Source: Synechococcus sp. CS-1332
GTDB taxonomy: Bacteria; Cyanobacteriota; Cyanobacteriia; PCC-6307; Cyanobiaceae
NCBI RefSeq assembly: GCF_025127995.1
Contig: NZ_JAHLYP010000029.1
Location: 19,788 to 83,787, forward strand
Direction: 5' to 3'
DNA length: 64,000 nucleotides
Part shown: positions 1 to 8,510 of the stretch, in pieces
Layout: every line of letters begins with the position of its first letter
Numbering within the stretch: position 1 is the first letter of the stretch
Translations under genes and position numbers: made by a program
The notes under the pieces: model-generated
Told to the model about the DNA's origin: nothing
Seen by the model: only the letters and a program-made list of their open reading frames with translations
The model's database searches: none

Positions 1-614
1 TCAAGGCGCTGGGCGCTCTGGCCCCTGAGCGCTTTGCCTCCTGGTCGGAAGTCGAGCAGATCGCCCTGTTGATCAATGCCTACAACGCCTTCACCCTGCG
101 CTCGATCATCGACCACGACCCGATCCGGCCCAGCATCAAGGCGATCCCCGGCGTATGGAAATTCCGGCGCCACCAGCTGATGGGCCGCAGCCTCACCCTC
201 GACGCGATCGAGCACGAGATCCTGCGCAAGGACTACAACGAACCCCGCATCCACGCGGCCCTGGTGTGTGCCGCCATCAGCTGCCCGCCGCTGCGGCGCG
301 AGGCCTTCACGGGCCCGGCCCTCGACCGGCAGCTGGAGGATCAGACGACCCGCTGGCTGGCCAGCCCCGTGGGCCTGACGATCGACCGGGCCGCAGGAAC
401 GGTGCGGATTTCCTCGATCTTTCAGTGGTTTGCTGAGGACTGGCAGCGCGCCGATCCCACCGCCGCCGCCGTGCCGGGCCACCAAAAGCAGAGTGCCGTG
501 CTGCGCTTCATCGCCCGCCACCGCCCCGCCGAAGAGCGTGCGCTGATCCTGGGCGGCGACTACCGCTTCTCCTATCTCCCCTACAACTGGGACCTGAATC
601 GCCAGAGCCCCTGA
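1..614 (+). CDS. DUF547 domain protein, 5' end missing
   Basis: The reading frame is open from base 3 and the gene enters from the left, so its start is outside the window. About 203 residues are visible. The conserved DUF547 signatures are present: an INAYNAF stretch, the IHAALVCAAISCPPL segment with its cysteine, an ISSIFQWF motif, and the C-terminal YNWDLN ending that closes this family. DUF547 proteins are widespread in cyanobacteria and plants and have no firm biochemical role; the conserved Cys/His pattern has led to a suggested peptidase-like fold, which is inference. An upstream signal peptide cannot be assessed. It converges on arsC, with about 30 bases between the stops. Confidence 0.85.
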   Translation, partial: KALGALAPERFASWSEVEQIALLINAYNAFTLRSIIDHDPIRPSIKAIPGVWKFRRHQLMGRSLTLDAIEHEILRKDYNEPRIHAALVCAAISCPPLRREAFTGPALDRQLEDQTTRWLASPVGLTIDRAAGTVRISSIFQWFAEDWQRADPTAAAVPGHQKQSAVLRFIARHRPAEERALILGGDYRFSYLPYNWDLNRQSP

Positions 615-645
615 GGCGTCGCCATGGTCACGGTCCTGCGGTTGG

Positions 646-1113
646 TCAGGCCATCGGCTCGTTCAGCAGGCCACTGATGCGCTCGGCCAGCTCATCGAAG
701 CAGGCGGAGAAGGCACTCCGGGCCTCCTGGGTTTCCAGGTGAGCGGCTGGATCGGGCAGGCCCCAATGCAACCTGGCGGGGTCGCCCGGGAGCGTGCCGC
801 AGGTCGAGGCGGCGTGGTCACACACCGTGACGACCAGATCGAACGGTGCCGCCGCCGCTTCCAGGACCGCCGTCAGGCTCTTGCTGCCGTACTGGGCCGG
901 GTCCACGGGAAGGCGGCTGATCTGCTCCAGGGCCAGCGGATGAACCCGCCCCGTCGGGGCACTGCCCGCGCTGACGACATCAATCGCCCCCTGGCCCAGG
1001 GTCTGGAAGAGCGCTTCAGCCATGATGCTGCGCGCGGAGTTGCCTGTGCAGACCACCAGCACCCGCCGTCTGGCGGCCCCGGTGGCGTTGTTGGTCGTTG
1101 TCTGGTTGTTCAT
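646..1113 (-). CDS. arsC: Arsenate reductase, low-molecular-weight phosphatase type
   Basis: A 155-residue cytoplasmic protein of the low-molecular-weight tyrosine phosphatase fold. Near residue 22 it has the P-loop CTGNSAR (CX5R), which makes the nucleophilic thiolate of thioredoxin-type arsenate reductases. Further cysteines lie in VTVCDHAASTCG, the region that relays the disulfide in the ArsC family, and LPDPAA supplies the general-acid aspartate. It reduces arsenate to arsenite. It lies 67 bases downstream of arsS on the same strand, so the two are probably one transcript. A protein tyrosine phosphatase is the alternative, but the extra cysteines and the arsS neighbour favour arsenate reductase. 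Confidence 0.88.
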   Translation of the reverse strand: MNNQTTTNNATGAARRRVLVVCTGNSARSIMAEALFQTLGQGAIDVVSAGSAPTGRVHPLALEQISRLPVDPAQYGSKSLTAVLEAAAAPFDLVVTVCDHAASTCGTLPGDPARLHWGLPDPAAHLETQEARSAFSACFDELAERISGLLNEPMA

Positions 1114-1180
1114 GATCAGAAGTGGCTGTTCCAGTCCGATAGCCCGATCGAGGGGGAGTGCCTGAGCGGTCCAGTGGGCT

Positions 1181-2155
1181 TCAGCTCAATGCCCCCCCAC
1201 AGCTGGAGCCGGCGCCGGCGCTGCATCCAAAGCAGTGATCCGCCACGGCAATCGGCTCACCGGCGGGGTCCTGCTCCAGCAGCTGCCGCAGGTGGGCCCG
1301 GGGGCTGGCCTGGCCGATGGGCAGGGCAAGCATCTGGTTGAAGTCGCAGTCGTAGAGGAAGCCCTGCCAGTCGACGCTGAGCGTGGAGCGGCACATCACC
1401 TGGGCCAGGTTGGCCGGGTTGTGGTGCTGGCGCAGCAGCGTCATGTAGCCCTCCAGCTGCCCCTGCTGGCGCAGCACCGCCGCAAAGCGCTGGATGGGCA
1501 TGTTGGTGATCGTGAACAGGCGGTTGAAGCGGAGGCCGAAGCGATCGGCCAGCTCGCGCCGGTAGTCGGCTTCAAGGGCGGCCTGGGGCGGCGGCAAGTG
1601 GGCCCCCTGGGGGTTGTACACCAGATCCAGCTCAAGGCCGGAGTGTTCGTCGCCGTAGCCGAGGGCGTTGAGTTCCCGCAGGCCCGAGAGGCTGCGCTCG
1701 AACACACCGTCGCCGCGCTGCCGGTCGACGTTTTCTGCGATGTAGCAGGGCAGGGAGGCCACCACCTTCACCCCCTGATGGGCCAGGAATGCGGCCAGGT
1801 CCTCCTGGCCGGGCTCACTGAGGATGGTGAGGTTGCAGCGGTCGATCACCGCCACCCCCAGCCTTCGCGCCTGGCGCACCAGGTCGCGGAAGCCGGGATG
1901 CAGCTCCGGGGCGCCGCCTGTGAGATCGAGGCAGGCAATGGCCCGGGCTTTCAGCACCGCCAGCACCAGGTCGATGGTGTCGGCCGCCATCATCTCGGTG
2001 CGGCTGGGGCCGGCGTTGACATGGCAGTGGCTGCAGCTCTGGTTGCAGCGGTAGCCCAGGTTCACCTGCAGGGTCTCGAGCCGACCGCGGCGCAGGGCCG
2101 GGAACGGGGGCGCCAGGTTGATGGTGGTGGAGCCGTTCAGATCGGCGACGCCCAT
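1181..2155 (-). CDS. arsS: Arsenosugar biosynthesis radical SAM protein ArsS
   Basis: A 324-residue radical SAM enzyme. The iron-sulfur ligands are in CNQSCSHCH (CX3CX2C) near residue 36, followed by the LTGGAPEL segment that replaces the usual GGEP motif. The C-terminal half is the DUF3641 domain, ending in a cysteine-rich tail CFGCSAGAGSSCGG. ArsS acts after arsenite methylation, attaching the SAM-derived 5'-deoxyadenosyl group to dimethylarsenite on the way to arsenosugars. Some family members are selenoproteins; all positions here are ordinary cysteine codons. The ATG at 2155 gives a normal-length protein. The methyltransferase gene arsM, its usual partner, is not in the window. Confidence 0.9.
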   Translation of the reverse strand: MGVADLNGSTTINLAPPFPALRRGRLETLQVNLGYRCNQSCSHCHVNAGPSRTEMMAADTIDLVLAVLKARAIACLDLTGGAPELHPGFRDLVRQARRLGVAVIDRCNLTILSEPGQEDLAAFLAHQGVKVVASLPCYIAENVDRQRGDGVFERSLSGLRELNALGYGDEHSGLELDLVYNPQGAHLPPPQAALEADYRRELADRFGLRFNRLFTITNMPIQRFAAVLRQQGQLEGYMTLLRQHHNPANLAQVMCRSTLSVDWQGFLYDCDFNQMLALPIGQASPRAHLRQLLEQDPAGEPIAVADHCFGCSAGAGSSCGGALS

Positions 2156-2224
2156 GGATGGAGAGGATTCACACCGGGGGTACCGGCAGGGCGGCGAAAC
2201 GGATGGGCAGGGAAGGCGTACCGC

Positions 2225-3565
2225 TCAGGTGGTCTGAGCCACGGCTTCCGTCTGACCACCGATCACGAGCCGCAGCAGAACCGGGGCCAGGAAGGTGGTG
2301 CCGATCACCATCAACAGGATGGCGGCTTCGAGGGCCGGGGTGAGGATGCCGGCCTGGGTGCCCAGACCCAGGAAGATCAGACCCACTTCGCCGCGGGGCA
2401 TCATCCCAAGACCCACCACCAGCCGGTTGGTGGGGTCCTTGGTGGTGTAAGTCCAGCCCGCCGCCAGCTTGCCCACCACGGCGACCACCAGCAGGAACAG
2501 GGCCACCACCAGGCCCTCCCGGTTGGCGGGATCGAAGGGGTTGAGCACCGAGAGGTCCATGCCGGTGCCGATCAGCACGAAGAACACCGTGGCGAACAGG
2601 GCCACCAGGGGTTTGACCGTGGTTTCGATGGCGTGGGTGTGCTTGGAGGCGCTCAGGATCAGGCCGGCGGCGAAGGCCCCCAGGGCGGCCTCGAGGCCGA
2701 TCGCCTGGGCGGAGAAGCAGCAGAGGGTGAGCACCACGAAGCTGGCCACCGCCACATCCCCGGGAGCCTTGAGACGGTCCACCACCCAGTCGAAGGCGGG
2801 GGCGGCGAAGCGGCTGAGCACAAGGGCGACGGCCACGAAGATCACCGCCGCGGCGCACAGCTTCAGGACCGGTCCGAGGGTGAAGGAACCGCCACCGGCC
2901 AGGGAGACCACCACCGCCAGGATCACGATGCCCAGGATGTCGTCGAGCACGGCGGCACCGATGACGATCTGGCCCTCCTTGCGCTTCAACCACTGCAGCT
3001 CACCGAACACGCTCGCCGTGATGCCGATCGAGGTGGCCGTCATGGCGGCGCCGGCGAAGACGGCCGGGATGAACGGCACGTGGAAGAGGTAGTAGAGGCC
3101 GGCCGTACCGGCGGCGAAGGGGAGCACCACACCGGTGAAGGCCACGGTGCCGGCCTGAACCCCCACGGCCATGAGTTCATCGAGCTCGCTTTCCAGACCC
3201 GTCAGGAACAGCAACGAGAACAGGCCAATCTCGGCGACCGCCTGCAGGCTCGAAAACGTCTCTCCGTAGATCGAAGCGACGCTTTCAGGGGTGACCCCGC
3301 CCAGCGAGCTCAGCAGCCCGAGGAGCGCGCCGCTGAGATGGGCCTGCGTTTCGGGGGGGACGACCAGATGCAGACCGGAGGCACCGATCACCACCCCGGC
3401 AACCAGCTCGCCCAGGATGGTGGGCAGCTGCAGGCGCACCATCAGCTCCGCCATGACGCGGGCCGCCACGAAAATCACGAGAAAACGACCAACCCCGATC
3501 AGGGTTTCCGTCACTTCAAGCTGGTGGCTTCCGACGTCCATCAGCAGCGTGGGCAGCAGATCCAT
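2225..3565 (-). CDS. CPA2-family cation:proton antiporter
   Basis: A 446-residue inner-membrane protein with about 12 predicted membrane segments, of the monovalent cation:proton antiporter-2 family. The conserved LPTILGELVAGVVIG segment after the first helices, and GAAVLDDILGIVILAVVV with paired aspartates in the ion-binding helix, are diagnostic. It should exchange Na+ or K+ for protons. The frame stays open far upstream, antisense to mazG, but that part does not look like protein from this family. The ATG at 3565, just before the membrane domain, is the chosen start. It is transcribed divergently from mazG across about 174 bases. Assignment to a named cyanobacterial paralogue (NhaS3-like) is uncertain. 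Confidence 0.88.
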   Translation of the reverse strand: MDLLPTLLMDVGSHQLEVTETLIGVGRFLVIFVAARVMAELMVRLQLPTILGELVAGVVIGASGLHLVVPPETQAHLSGALLGLLSSLGGVTPESVASIYGETFSSLQAVAEIGLFSLLFLTGLESELDELMAVGVQAGTVAFTGVVLPFAAGTAGLYYLFHVPFIPAVFAGAAMTATSIGITASVFGELQWLKRKEGQIVIGAAVLDDILGIVILAVVVSLAGGGSFTLGPVLKLCAAAVIFVAVALVLSRFAAPAFDWVVDRLKAPGDVAVASFVVLTLCCFSAQAIGLEAALGAFAAGLILSASKHTHAIETTVKPLVALFATVFFVLIGTGMDLSVLNPFDPANREGLVVALFLLVVAVVGKLAAGWTYTTKDPTNRLVVGLGMMPRGEVGLIFLGLGTQAGILTPALEAAILLMVIGTTFLAPVLLRLVIGGQTEAVAQTT

Positions 3566-3739
3566 CAGGCGGGGTAGGGGGAGCAGCAGTTTTAGAAGCA
3601 AGGGGCGCTGCGCTGTTGCCAGATAGGAGGCAGAAATCACGAATGGGCTGGATCCATCCGGTCTGTGGAGGCGATTGAGGTTTCGAGCCAGCCTGAACCC
3701 CATCACCAAGGATGGTCTCCGTGGTTCCACTTGCTTGCG

Positions 3740-4633
3740 ATGCCCACTTCCCGGCCGATCCCCGCCTCGGCAGCCGATGGGGCCAGTCTTGAGGGCCTGG
3801 CTGAGCTGGTGGCGATCGTGGCGCGGCTGCGGGATCCGCAGGCAGGCTGCCCCTGGGACCTGACCCAGACCCACAGCACCCTGATCCCCTACGTGCTGGA
3901 GGAGGCCCATGAGGTGGCTGATGCGATCCGCCAGGGGGATGACGCCCATCTGGCGGAGGAACTGGGCGACCTGCTGCTGCAGGTGGTCCTGCACGCCCGG
4001 ATCGCCAGCGAAGCGGGACGCTTCGATCTGGCCGCCGTCGCCGCTGCCATCACGAACAAGCTGGTGCGCCGTCACCCCCATGTGTTCGATCCAGCGGCGG
4101 CGCGGGCCGACGACCCCGAGGCCGTGCGCCGTAGCTGGGAGGCGATCAAGGCCGCCGAACGCCAGGAGCCAGCTACGGCCAGCCCCCTCAGTGACCGGCT
4201 GGCCCAGAAGGTCCGCGGACAGCCGGCCCTGGCCGGCGCCATGACCATCTCGCGCAAGGCCGCCGCCGCCGGCTTCGAGTGGGATGCCATCGAGGGCGTG
4301 TGGGCCAAGGTGCAGGAGGAGATGGACGAACTGCGGGAGGCCGTGGCCAACGGCGACCAGGCCCACGCCCAGGAGGAACTGGGCGACGTGCTGTTCACCC
4401 TGGTGAACGTGGCCCGCTGGTGCGGTCTCGACCCGGAAGAGGGCCTGGCCGGCACCAACCGCCGCTTCCTCGATCGCTTTTCCCGGGTGGAGGCCGCCCT
4501 GGGCGGCGACCTCGGCGGCCGCGGTCTTGCGGAACTGGAGGGCCATTGGCAGGCGGCCAAGGCCCAGATCCGCGCTGAGGGGGGGGGCGGCCCTACCCGT
4601 CCTCCGGTGGACCCTGCCGCCGGTGGTTCTTGA
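3740..4633 (+). CDS. mazG: Nucleoside triphosphate pyrophosphohydrolase MazG
   Basis: A 297-residue two-domain MazG. Each half has the all-alpha NTP pyrophosphatase signature: LEEAHEVADAI...EELGDLLLQVVLHA in the first repeat and EEMDELREA...EELGDVLFTLVNVAR in the second, carrying the acidic Mg2+-binding EExxE/ExxD residues. It hydrolyses (d)NTPs to monophosphates and pyrophosphate, cleaning the nucleotide pool. The phrase CPWDLTQTHSTL is the typical family opening, so the ATG at 3740 is preferred over a start 25 codons upstream. The last 41 bases overlap the 3' end of arfB on the other strand, and a run of nine G (4579-4587) lies in that tail. Confidence 0.93.
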   Translation: MPTSRPIPASAADGASLEGLAELVAIVARLRDPQAGCPWDLTQTHSTLIPYVLEEAHEVADAIRQGDDAHLAEELGDLLLQVVLHARIASEAGRFDLAAVAAAITNKLVRRHPHVFDPAAARADDPEAVRRSWEAIKAAERQEPATASPLSDRLAQKVRGQPALAGAMTISRKAAAAGFEWDAIEGVWAKVQEEMDELREAVANGDQAHAQEELGDVLFTLVNVARWCGLDPEEGLAGTNRRFLDRFSRVEAALGGDLGGRGLAELEGHWQAAKAQIRAEGGGGPTRPPVDPAAGGS

Positions 4634-5027
4634 TCGATCCCCGCTGACGCTTGGCCTTCAGCCGGCGCTCCACCGAGCCGCGGCTGGGCTTGGTCGGGCG
4701 GCGGGGCGGTGGCGGTGGCGCGATCGCCGCCTGCAGCAGCTCCACCAGGCGCTTCTGCGCCGCCTGGCGGTTCTGCCATTGGGAGCGCTGCTCCGCCGCC
4801 ACAATCACCAGACCCACCGGGGTGAGCCGGGCGGCCAGCCGCCGCAGGGCCCGCTCCCGCAGGGGCGGCGGCAGGGCGCCGCTGGCGGCCAGGTCGTACA
4901 CCAGCTCCACCCGGGAGTCGGTGGTGTTCACCCCCTGGCCCCCGGGGCCGGAGGCGCGCGAGAAGCGCCAGCCCAGCTCGGCCGCAGGGATCACCAGGCC
5001 ATTCCCCAGGGGCAGATCGCCGCTCAC
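4593..5027 (-). CDS. arfB: Alternative ribosome-rescue hydrolase ArfB
   Basis: A 144-residue class I release-factor-like peptidyl-tRNA hydrolase. It contains SGPGGQGVNTTDSRVEL, where GGQ is the catalytic tripeptide that enters the ribosomal peptidyl-transferase centre, and a basic C-terminal tail (KPSRGSVERRLKAKRQRGS) that occupies the mRNA channel of stalled ribosomes. Length matches E. coli ArfB (140). The GTG at 5027 is chosen because it overlaps the stop of the upstream carbonic anhydrase gene (GTGTGA arrangement) and sits right before the domain. The frame stays open further upstream, but only as antisense-like sequence inside the neighbour. It converges on mazG with a 41-base tail overlap. 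Confidence 0.9.
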   Translation of the reverse strand: MSGDLPLGNGLVIPAAELGWRFSRASGPGGQGVNTTDSRVELVYDLAASGALPPPLRERALRRLAARLTPVGLVIVAAEQRSQWQNRQAAQKRLVELLQAAIAPPPPPRRPTKPSRGSVERRLKAKRQRGSIKNHRRQGPPEDG

Positions 5028-5761
5028 ACCAGGCTCACTTCGCCGCTGCCGATGTCGAAGTAGGCGGCCTGGATGCGCAGGCGCCCGTCCGCCACGGCCT
5101 CGCGCAGCAGGGCACTGCGTTTCGGCAGCGCGCTGGCGGCGGCCGCCGCGTTGGCGCGCACCGACTGGGCCAGGTCCGCCCCCGGCTTCAGGCTGGCCCG
5201 GATCGGCGCCACCAGGTCCTCCAGCAAGGGCGTGAGCGGGTTGCTGGCCATGGCGGCGGTCACCGCACCGCAGCCGCTGTGGCCCATCACCAGGATCAGG
5301 GGCATCGCCAGCTCCGCCACAGCGTACTCCAGCGAGGCGACACCCTCGTCGAAGGCCGTGTTGCCGGCGCTGCGCACCTCGAACAGTTCCCCGGCGCCGC
5401 AGGCGAAGATCCACTCCGGTGCCACCCGCGAATCGGCGCAGCAGAGCACCGAGGCCCAGGGCCGCTGGCCGGCGGCCAGGGCATCGGGCCGCACCTGGCA
5501 GCGCAGCGGCCAGGTTTCATGCAGCAGGGTGGCCCGCTCCCGGGGATCGTCGCTGCGCTCGGCGGCCTGCCAGGTGCGGGAGAAGTCGCGGTTGCGGCGC
5601 AGCAGTTCCTGCAGCGGGTCGCCCTCGGGACGGCACACCGACAGCCGTTCCTTCAGGGTGCCGTCCGCGGCCGCCGCGGCCGCCGGCCGCAGGGTGTCCA
5701 GGGCCAGCCCGGCGCCTGCCAGGCCCAGGAGCTGCAACAGGTGGCGTCTGGAATGTGCCAT
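5024..5761 (-). CDS. Exported beta-class carbonic anhydrase
   Basis: A 245-residue protein that interconverts CO2 and bicarbonate. The beta-class zinc site is complete: CADSRV (Cys, Asp and Arg of the Cys-Asp-Arg motif) and GHSGCGAV (His and Cys ligands). The N-terminus, SRRHLLQ followed by a hydrophobic stretch and an alanine-rich cleavage region, is a twin-arginine-like or Sec signal peptide, so it probably acts in the periplasm rather than in the carboxysome. This resembles the EcaB-type external enzymes of cyanobacteria; that equivalence is inference. It is followed by arfB with overlapping stop and start codons. Confidence 0.9.
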   Translation of the reverse strand: MAHSRRHLLQLLGLAGAGLALDTLRPAAAAAADGTLKERLSVCRPEGDPLQELLRRNRDFSRTWQAAERSDDPRERATLLHETWPLRCQVRPDALAAGQRPWASVLCCADSRVAPEWIFACGAGELFEVRSAGNTAFDEGVASLEYAVAELAMPLILVMGHSGCGAVTAAMASNPLTPLLEDLVAPIRASLKPGADLAQSVRANAAAAASALPKRSALLREAVADGRLRIQAAYFDIGSGEVSLV

Positions 5762-5819
5762 GGCGCCGTGACAAGAGGTCCTGCCGAAGGTTTAGCTGGA
5801 AAAGCCACGAGCCAACCAC

Positions 5820-6695
5820 ATGGGACCGCAACAGCCACCGGGCGCCTGGGTGGACGAGGAGCTGGGCGGGGTGCGCTACGGCCTGGCCGCCACCGTGGTC
5901 GAGGAGCACACCAGCCCCTACCAGCGCATCACGATCATTGACAGCCAGACCTATGGCAAGGGCCTGCTGCTCGACGGCTGCTGGATGACGGCGGAGCGGC
6001 AGGAGCGGCACTACCACGAACCGCTGGTGCATCCGGCCCTCTGCTCCGCCGCCTCGATCGAGCGGGTTCTGGTGATCGGTGGCGGTGATGGCGGCACCGC
6101 CCGCGAGTGCCTGCGCCACCCCGGCGTCGCCCACCTCGACATGGTGGAGATTGACGGGCTGGTGGTGGAGCTGTCCCAGAAGCACCTGCCCAGCCTCGGT
6201 GGCGACGCCTGGCGCGACCCCCGCTTCCACCTCACCGTCGGCGACGGCATCGCCTGGGCGGCCGCCGCCCCTGACGCCAGCTACGACGTGGTGCTGGTGG
6301 ATGGCTCTGATCCGGCCGGACCAGCCGAGGGCCTGTTCAACCGCAGCTTCTTCCAGCACTGCCGCCGCCTGCTGCGCCCCGGTGGTGTGTTCGCCACCCA
6401 GAGCGAGTCCCCCGAAGCCTTCCGTCAGGTCCACATCGACACCGTGCGACTGCTGCGCGAGGTGTTCGGCCATGCCGACCCGCTCTACGGCTGGGTGCCG
6501 ATGTACCCCAGCGGCTGGTGGAGCTGGACCTTCGCCTGCCCCGATGGCCCCCGCTACCGGGAGCCGCTGGCGGAACGCGCCGCGGTGGTGGCGCCGGGTT
6601 GCGCCATCTGGTCACCCCGCTGGCAGCGGGGCGCCTTCGAGGCGGTGCCCGCCTTCGTGGAGCGCCAGCTGGCCGACGCCGCGGTCCAGCCATGA
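5820..6695 (+). CDS. speE: Spermidine synthase
   Basis: A 291-residue polyamine aminopropyltransferase. Visible signatures are the substrate-gate [10 protein letters not shown] near the N-terminus, the decarboxylated-SAM binding loop [16 protein letters not shown], the acidic MVEID and the catalytic DGSDPAGPA segment. It transfers an aminopropyl group from decarboxylated SAM to putrescine in the cytoplasm. Its stop codon overlaps the start of speB in an ATGA arrangement at 6692-6695, so the two are translationally coupled. Together with agmatinase, this is an arginine-to-spermidine route. Confidence 0.95.
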   Translation: MGPQQPPGAWVDEELGGVRYGLAATVVEEHTSPYQRITIIDSQTYGKGLLLDGCWMTAERQERHYHEPLVHPALCSAASIERVLVIGGGDGGTARECLRHPGVAHLDMVEIDGLVVELSQKHLPSLGGDAWRDPRFHLTVGDGIAWAAAAPDASYDVVLVDGSDPAGPAEGLFNRSFFQHCRRLLRPGGVFATQSESPEAFRQVHIDTVRLLREVFGHADPLYGWVPMYPSGWWSWTFACPDGPRYREPLAERAAVVAPGCAIWSPRWQRGAFEAVPAFVERQLADAAVQP

Positions 6696-7552
6696 GCCCG
6701 GAGTTGTTCGACACCGAAGGGGCGATCTACATGGGTGCCCGCCGCGAGCCCCAGGGTTGCACCGTCGGGCTGTTCGGCGTTCCCTACGACGGCACCACCT
6801 CCTTTCGCCCCGGCGCCCGCTTCGGCCCGGCGGCGATCCGGGAGGTGAGCAGCGGCCTGGAGAGCTACGACCCCCAGCTCGACCTGGATCTCGAAGACCT
6901 GGCCTTCGCCGACCTGGGGGCCGTGGCCATCCCCTTCGGCGCCCCCGAGCCTGTGGTGGCAGCGGTGCGCCGGGCCACCGCGGCGGTGCTGGATCTGGGC
7001 CTGGCGCCCCTGATGCTGGGCGGTGAGCACTCGATCAGCAGTGGGGCGGTGGCGGCGGTGGCGCAGCACCACCCGGAGTTGGTGCTGGTGCAGCTCGATG
7101 CCCATGCCGACCTGCGCCAGAGCTGGCTCGGGGCCCGGCACAGCCATGCCTGCGCCATGCGCCGCTGCCTGGAGGTGCTGCCCAGCGGCGAGCTGCGCCA
7201 GATCGCCATCCGCAGCGGCACCCGCGAGGAGTTCCAGGAGCTGCGCACCAGTGGTCGGTTGGTGCCGATCGCTGCGATGGCCGCGGCGCTGGCGCCCCTG
7301 CGGGGCCGGCCCCTCTATCTCACCGTCGACCTCGACTGGTTCGACCCCGCCGTGCTGCCGGGCACGGGCACCCCGGAGCCCGGCGGCTTCCACTGGCCCC
7401 AGTTCGCCGAGCTGGTTGAGGAGCTGCGCCACCACCGGCTGGTGGCCGCCGACGTGGTGGAGCTGGCTCCCCAGCTCGACCCCAGCGGTGTCAGCGCGGT
7501 GCTGGCCGCCAAGGTGACCCGGAGCCTGCTGCTGCTGCTCGGCACTCAGTAG
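6692..7552 (+). CDS. speB: Agmatinase
   Basis: A 286-residue ureohydrolase. The binuclear manganese motifs are [16 protein letters not shown] and [25 protein letters not shown] sequence (the aspartates and histidines bind Mn2+). It hydrolyses agmatine to putrescine and urea, feeding the upstream spermidine synthase. The urea it releases could enter the urease encoded later in this window. The start is the ATG overlapping the speE stop. The frame is open upstream, but that part lies inside speE in another frame. Arginase is possible from fold alone; the speE coupling favours agmatinase. The 3' end overlaps the next gene on the other strand by 7 bases. Confidence 0.93.
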   Translation: MSPELFDTEGAIYMGARREPQGCTVGLFGVPYDGTTSFRPGARFGPAAIREVSSGLESYDPQLDLDLEDLAFADLGAVAIPFGAPEPVVAAVRRATAAVLDLGLAPLMLGGEHSISSGAVAAVAQHHPELVLVQLDAHADLRQSWLGARHSHACAMRRCLEVLPSGELRQIAIRSGTREEFQELRTSGRLVPIAAMAAALAPLRGRPLYLTVDLDWFDPAVLPGTGTPEPGGFHWPQFAELVEELRHHRLVAADVVELAPQLDPSGVSAVLAAKVTRSLLLLLGTQ

Positions 7553-7944
7553 CAGCAGGTGCCGCTGGCGCGCTGCTCCCGAAGGCGGGTGTGCTGCTGC
7601 CCGATCAGCTGCACGGCCAGGGTGGGGTGGTTGTGCAGCAGGTTGAGGAAGCGAAGCCGATCTAGCCGCAGCACTTCCACCGGCGTTCGGGCGAAGGCGT
7701 CGCTGCGGTGGTTCAGTTCGCGCCAGGTGATGTCCTGGTAGCTGAACAGTTCACCGGGGCGGAAGCAGGTTTTCTCGCCCTGCTCGCCCACCAGTTCAAC
7801 GATGCCGCGACGGACGGCGTAGATGGCGTTGGCGCTGGCGCCGCGGGAGAAGACGTGGGCACCCGTGGGGAGGGTGAAAGTTTCACAATCCACATGAACA
7901 GCCATCAGATCGATGGGTGATGGGGATGTGGTGGTTCTGCTCAA
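7546..7944 (-). CDS. Single cyclic-nucleotide-binding domain protein (Crp-like, no HTH)
   Basis: A 132-residue protein made almost entirely of a cNMP-binding beta-roll. It has the typical FTLPTGAHVFSRGASANAIY opening with the glycine turn, the RRGIVELV strand and a FRPGELFSYQD phosphate-binding-cassette-like region. There is no C-terminal helix-turn-helix as in Crp, NtcA or FNR, so DNA binding is not expected. It may act as a sensor or through a partner. The start is a TTG at 7944, supported by a GGAGG Shine-Dalgarno nine bases upstream. The arginine of canonical cAMP sites is not evident, so the ligand is unknown. Confidence 0.7.
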   Translation of the reverse strand: MSRTTTSPSPIDLMAVHVDCETFTLPTGAHVFSRGASANAIYAVRRGIVELVGEQGEKTCFRPGELFSYQDITWRELNHRSDAFARTPVEVLRLDRLRFLNLLHNHPTLAVQLIGQQHTRLREQRASGTCCY

Positions 7945-7953
7945 TTCAGGGGA

Positions 7954-7958
7954 CCTCC
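7954..7958 (-). promoter_or_regulatory. Shine-Dalgarno GGAGG fixing a TTG start
   Basis: On the minus strand GGAGG lies nine bases before the TTG at 7944. No ATG or GTG near the 5' end of the domain offers a better start, so this site decides the start of the Crp-like protein. Confidence 0.7.
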
Positions 7959-8088
7959 GTGGTGTGGGTGGACAGGGTCCAGTAGTCCTAGGGCCAAAGG
8001 GGGCGTTTCGCTAGGAGCAGGAGCGGTGAAACGGCGGAAGAAAGCCATAACGGCATCAACCGTCACACATTTGACCGTTCCGGCAGCG

Positions 8089-8340
8089 TCAGGTGAGCCC
8101 GGTGGCCAGGCTGAGCTGCTGGCTGCCCACCGGAAGGCGCGCCGGCTTCGGCAGGCCGTCGGGGGACACCACCGGCAGCCGGGGCGGCCGTGCCGTCCAG
8201 TGATGGCACCAGAGGTCGGCCACCAGCTCGGGATGGATGGCCAGCTGGCGCAGTTGGCACCATCCCATCTCCGCCCCGGCTGGAGGGGTGCAGTGGCGGC
8301 AGCTACGACAGTTGGGACGGTTGCCCATCCTCTTGACCAT
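8089..8340 (-). CDS. Small conserved hypothetical protein with cysteine pairs
   Basis: An 83-residue frame (69 to 78 residues if a later ATG is used) that I think is a real gene. It has CRSCRHC near the N-terminus and later GWCQLR and CHHWTARPP, so six Cys and two His are placed like a small zinc-binding or iron-sulfur fold. Similar short proteins with a WCQLR...IHPEL...CHHW pattern occur in other picocyanobacteria, as far as I recall; no function is known. It sits between the Crp-like gene (same strand, downstream) and divergent gcvT. An overlapping 66-residue frame (8063-8263) looks like a shadow. Confidence 0.6.
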   Translation of the reverse strand: MVKRMGNRPNCRSCRHCTPPAGAEMGWCQLRQLAIHPELVADLWCHHWTARPPRLPVVSPDGLPKPARLPVGSQQLSLATGLT

Positions 8341-8510
8341 GTGGGGGTTTCAACGTACGCAGTTCCACGCTGGTGTGATAGGGGTGGAAGCCGAATCACA
8401 GGCTTTCTTCGGTATTGGAGGCGACAGCGCCGTCCCGGGCCCCTGCCTGCCTCCTCCATAGGATCGCGCCACCGGGCACCGGCTTCCCCTTGGCCGGCCG
8501 GCTGTGTTCC

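Noticed and set aside
1235..3577. A 780-codon plus-strand frame over arsS and the antiporter.
   Set aside because: Shadow of two real genes on the other strand; low-complexity composition.
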